Source of the DNA: Chloroflexota bacterium
Lineage (GTDB): Bacteria; Chloroflexota; Anaerolineae; J036; Brachytrichaceae
Direction of reading: 5' to 3'
Length of the DNA stretch: 6,007 bases
Assembly (NCBI GenBank): GCA_021813225.1
Contig: JAKALH010000196.1
Location: 1 to 6,007 of the forward strand
A program made the position numbers and the translations under genes. The notes beneath the pieces are model-generated. The model saw nothing but the letters and a program-made list of their open reading frames with translations, was not told the DNA's origin and made no database searches. This document shows, one piece after another, positions 4,630 through 6,007 of the stretch; within the stretch, counting starts at the first letter, position 1; each line of letters opens with the position of its first letter.

Positions 4630-5043
4630 ATGTTAATGCCGAAACGGGTTAAGTATCGCAAGCAGCAACGCGGGCGCCGGACCGGTCTCGCCACACGGGG
4701 TGTGGAAGTCCAGAGCGGCGAATATGGCCTGCAGGCGCTGGAGGCGGCGTGGATCACCGCCCGCCAGATCGAAGCAGCCCGCCGCGTCATCGTGCGCGAA
4801 ATGAAGCGCCGCGGCAAGTTCTGGTGCCGTATTTTCCCGGATAAACCCGTCACGGCAAAACCAGCCGAGACCCGTATGGGCAAGGGCAAAGGCTCCGTGG
4901 ATCACTGGGTGGCTGTTGTCAAGCCGGGCCGCATCATGTTCGAGGTCTCCGGCGTGCCCGACGACATTGCCAAAGTAGCGCTGACACAGGCGGCTTACAA
5001 GTTGCCTATTCCGACGCAGGTTGTCTCTCGCGCGGAAGGCTGA
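4630..5043 (+). CDS. rplP: 50S ribosomal protein L16
   Basis: L16 is a late-assembly 50S protein that helps position A-site and P-site tRNA. The 137 residues match E. coli L16 in length. MLMPKRVKYRKQQRG (1-15) is the standard start, which fixes the ATG at 4630 over the in-frame ATG at 4636. The other hallmarks are ITARQIEAARRVIVREMKRRGK (42-63), FPDKPVTAKPAETRMGKGKG (69-88) and GVPDDIAKVALTQAAYKLPI (108-127). Arg82 in TRMGKGKG corresponds to the arginine hydroxylated in E. coli (Arg81); whether it is modified here is unknown. AGAGGT at 4615-4620, 9 nt before the ATG, is a fair ribosome binding site. rpmC starts 18 nt after the stop. Confidence 0.98.
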   Translation: MLMPKRVKYRKQQRGRRTGLATRGVEVQSGEYGLQALEAAWITARQIEAARRVIVREMKRRGKFWCRIFPDKPVTAKPAETRMGKGKGSVDHWVAVVKPGRIMFEVSGVPDDIAKVALTQAAYKLPIPTQVVSRAEG

Positions 5044-5061
5044 GAGGCGAAGGACCGAGAT

Positions 5062-5280
5062 ATGCAGGCTAGCGAATTGATCACACTGCCCACACCGGAG
5101 CTGGAGAAGAGACTCGACGATGCCCATCGCGAGCTTTTCAACCTGCGCTTTCAACGTGCGCAGAAACAATTGAAAGACGTCAACACAATGAAGCGCGTCC
5201 GTCGCGATATCGCGCGCATCAAGACGGTGCTTCGCCAGCGCGAGCTGGCCCAATCACTGCAAGCGCGAGGTGAAGTATGA
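5062..5280 (+). CDS. rpmC: 50S ribosomal protein L29
   Basis: L29 is a small two-helix 50S protein beside L23 at the tunnel exit. The 72-residue product is slightly longer than the usual 60-70. It shows the N-terminal helix SELITLPTPELEKRLDDAHR (4-23), the signature ELFNLRFQRAQKQLKD (24-39), and the second helix MKRVRRDIARIKTVLRQREL (43-62), followed by a short tail. GAAGGA at 5049-5054 lies 7 nt before the ATG at 5062 and supports that start. The TGA stop overlaps the rpsQ start by four bases (ATGA), a typical sign of translational coupling. Position between rplP and rpsQ is the universal bacterial order. Confidence 0.97.
   Translation: MQASELITLPTPELEKRLDDAHRELFNLRFQRAQKQLKDVNTMKRVRRDIARIKTVLRQRELAQSLQARGEV
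5267..5273 (+). promoter_or_regulatory. Shine-Dalgarno site that decides the rpsQ start
   Basis: GAGGTGA at 5267-5273, inside the end of rpmC, is fully complementary to the usual 16S rRNA 3' end. Its GAGG core ends 6 nt before the ATG at 5277 but 12 nt before the in-frame ATG at 5283. This favours the ATG that overlaps the rpmC stop. Confidence 0.65.
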
Positions 5281-5534
5281 ACATGGAAAAGCGGCGCCGC
5301 CTGATCGGCGTGGTCGTCAGCGACAAAATGGCGAAGACCATTGTCGTGCGCGTTGAGCGCAGTATCCGCCATCCCCTGTACCAGAAGGTGGTGCGGCGCG
5401 GCAAGAACTTCAAAGCGCACGACGAGACTAACAGCGCACATGAAGGCGACACGGTGCAGATTGTCGAATCGCGCCCATTGAGCGCCACCAAGCGCTGGGC
5501 GCTGGAACAGATTCTGCACAAAGCAGGGGCATAG
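5277..5534 (+). CDS. rpsQ: 30S ribosomal protein S17
   Basis: S17 is a primary 16S rRNA-binding protein of the 30S body with an OB fold. The 85-residue product is normal in length. RRRLIGVVVSDKMAKTIVVR (6-25) is the family's N-terminal signature. HPLYQKVVRRGKNFKAHDE (32-50) and GDTVQIVESRPLSATKRWAL (57-76) complete the fold. The start at 5277 overlaps the rpmC stop as ATGA and sits at a good distance from GAGGTGA. A second in-frame ATG at 5283 would remove only Met-Asn and cannot be excluded. rplN follows after 2 nt. The motif SRPLSATKRW replaces the more familiar CRPLSKTKRW, an unremarkable change. Confidence 0.97.
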   Translation: MNMEKRRRLIGVVVSDKMAKTIVVRVERSIRHPLYQKVVRRGKNFKAHDETNSAHEGDTVQIVESRPLSATKRWALEQILHKAGA

Positions 5535-5536
5535 CC

Positions 5537-5908
5537 ATGATTCAACAGGAAACCCGTCTGCAGGTTGCAGACAACACCGGCGCCAAGGAACTGCTGTGCA
5601 TGCAGGTGCGCGGCGGAAGCAAACGCCGTTACGGCGCTATCGGAGACGTGATTGTGGCGACCGTCAAGTCGGCTACGCCCACGGCCGATGTGAAGAAAAG
5701 CTCCGTAGTCAAAGCGGTCATCGTGCGGGTCGCCAAGGAATACCGGCGCCCGGATGGTTCGTATATCCGCTTCGACGACAACGCTGCGGTCATACTGGCA
5801 GAGGATGGCGTGAACCCGCGCGGCTCACGCATCTTCGGCCCGGTCGCGCGCGAACTGCGCGACAAGGGCTTCATGAAGATTATCTCTCTGGCGCCTGAGG
5901 TGCTGTAA
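5537..5908 (+). CDS. rplN: 50S ribosomal protein L14
   Basis: L14 is a conserved 50S protein at the subunit interface, contacting 16S rRNA in a bridge and serving as the binding point of the silencing factor RsfS in other bacteria. The 123 residues are typical. The protein shows MIQQETRLQVADNTGAKELL (1-20), RRYGAIGDVIVATVKSATP (30-48), VKAVIVRVAKEYRRPDGSYI (58-77) and RIFGPVARELRDKGFMKIIS (98-117), all near consensus. AGGGG at 5525-5529 lies 7 nt before the ATG. The gene begins 2 nt after rpsQ. Its TAA stop shares one base with the rplX start (TAATG), so coupled translation is likely. In E. coli this gene opens the spc operon, but here no promoter room exists before it. Confidence 0.98.
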   Translation: MIQQETRLQVADNTGAKELLCMQVRGGSKRRYGAIGDVIVATVKSATPTADVKKSSVVKAVIVRVAKEYRRPDGSYIRFDDNAAVILAEDGVNPRGSRIFGPVARELRDKGFMKIISLAPEVL

Positions 5909-6007
5909 TGAAAATCAAGAAGGGAGACACGGTGCAGATCCTGACGGGCAACGACCGCGGCAAGCGCGGCGAGGTCGTCAAGGTCATGCCCAGGGCAAAC
6001 AAAGTCA
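5908..6007 (+). CDS. rplX: 50S ribosomal protein L24, N-terminal fragment (3' end outside window)
   Basis: L24 is an assembly-initiating 50S protein that binds the 5' region of 23S rRNA and later sits near the tunnel exit. Only the first 33 codons and one extra base are visible. The peptide MKIKKGDTVQILTGNDRGK (1-19) followed by RGEVVKVMPRANKV is the typical L24 start containing the KOW motif (about residues 4-30). The ATG at 5908 overlaps the rplN stop by one base. GAGG ending at 5900 lies 7 nt upstream, within the end of rplN. The frame is open to the window edge. Gene order, with rplN before rplX, fits the spc cluster. Confidence 0.96.
   Translation, partial: MKIKKGDTVQILTGNDRGKRGEVVKVMPRANKV

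Noticed and set aside
4404..4889. 161-codon minus-strand frame crossing the rpsC-rplP spacer
   Set aside because: Most of it is antisense to S3 and L16, and the spacer part shows no independent coding signal.

Overview
This window is an ordinary bacterial chromosomal segment: the S10-spc ribosomal protein gene cluster, read entirely on the + strand. It begins inside the last 38 codons of tuf (EF-Tu) and ends 33 codons into rplX (L24). Between them are twelve complete genes in the canonical bacterial order: rpsJ (S10), rplC (L3), rplD (L4), rplW (L23), rplB (L2), rpsS (S19), rplV (L22), rpsC (S3), rplP (L16), rpmC (L29), rpsQ (S17), rplN (L14). All reading frames are intact and close to family length. 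No mobile element, CRISPR array, tRNA, rRNA or foreign gene is visible, and no gene-free stretch exceeds 89 bases.

Organism: the DNA is moderately GC-rich. The placement of tuf directly before rpsJ (str operon joined to S10 operon) and several protein signatures suggest Chloroflexota, perhaps an Anaerolineae-like lineage. The signatures are the L3 segment SDRERAPGSIGAGTSPG, the L2 tail RDHPHGGGEGRSSIGMPGP and the L22 tip RQWRRFAARGRF. This placement rests on remembered family resemblance, not a search, so it is moderate confidence only.

Layout: 1-117 is the tuf end. A 60-nt spacer with an 11-nt direct repeat and a small hairpin leads to rpsJ. A 71-nt spacer with a doubled heptamer and its inverted copy leads to rplC. 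Then rplC-rplD-rplW-rplB are packed with 3-12 nt gaps. A 74-nt spacer holding a 28-codon mini-ORF and an AT-rich hairpin precedes rpsS. rpsS and rplV are 2 nt apart, rpsC follows after 39 nt, and rplP after an 89-nt spacer. From rplP on, the genes are tightly packed or overlapping (18, -4, 2 and -1 nt).

The genes supply parts of both ribosomal subunits: S10, S19, S3 and S17 for the small subunit, and L2, L3, L4, L14, L16, L22, L23, L24 and L29 for the large one. EF-Tu delivers aminoacyl-tRNA to that ribosome. No internal promoter or terminator is convincing, so a single long co-transcript is the simplest reading. I found no new biological system. The points worth a second look are the unusual spacers, the Shine-Dalgarno-poor starts after them, an apparent 12-residue insertion in L3, and a repeat-built S3 tail.
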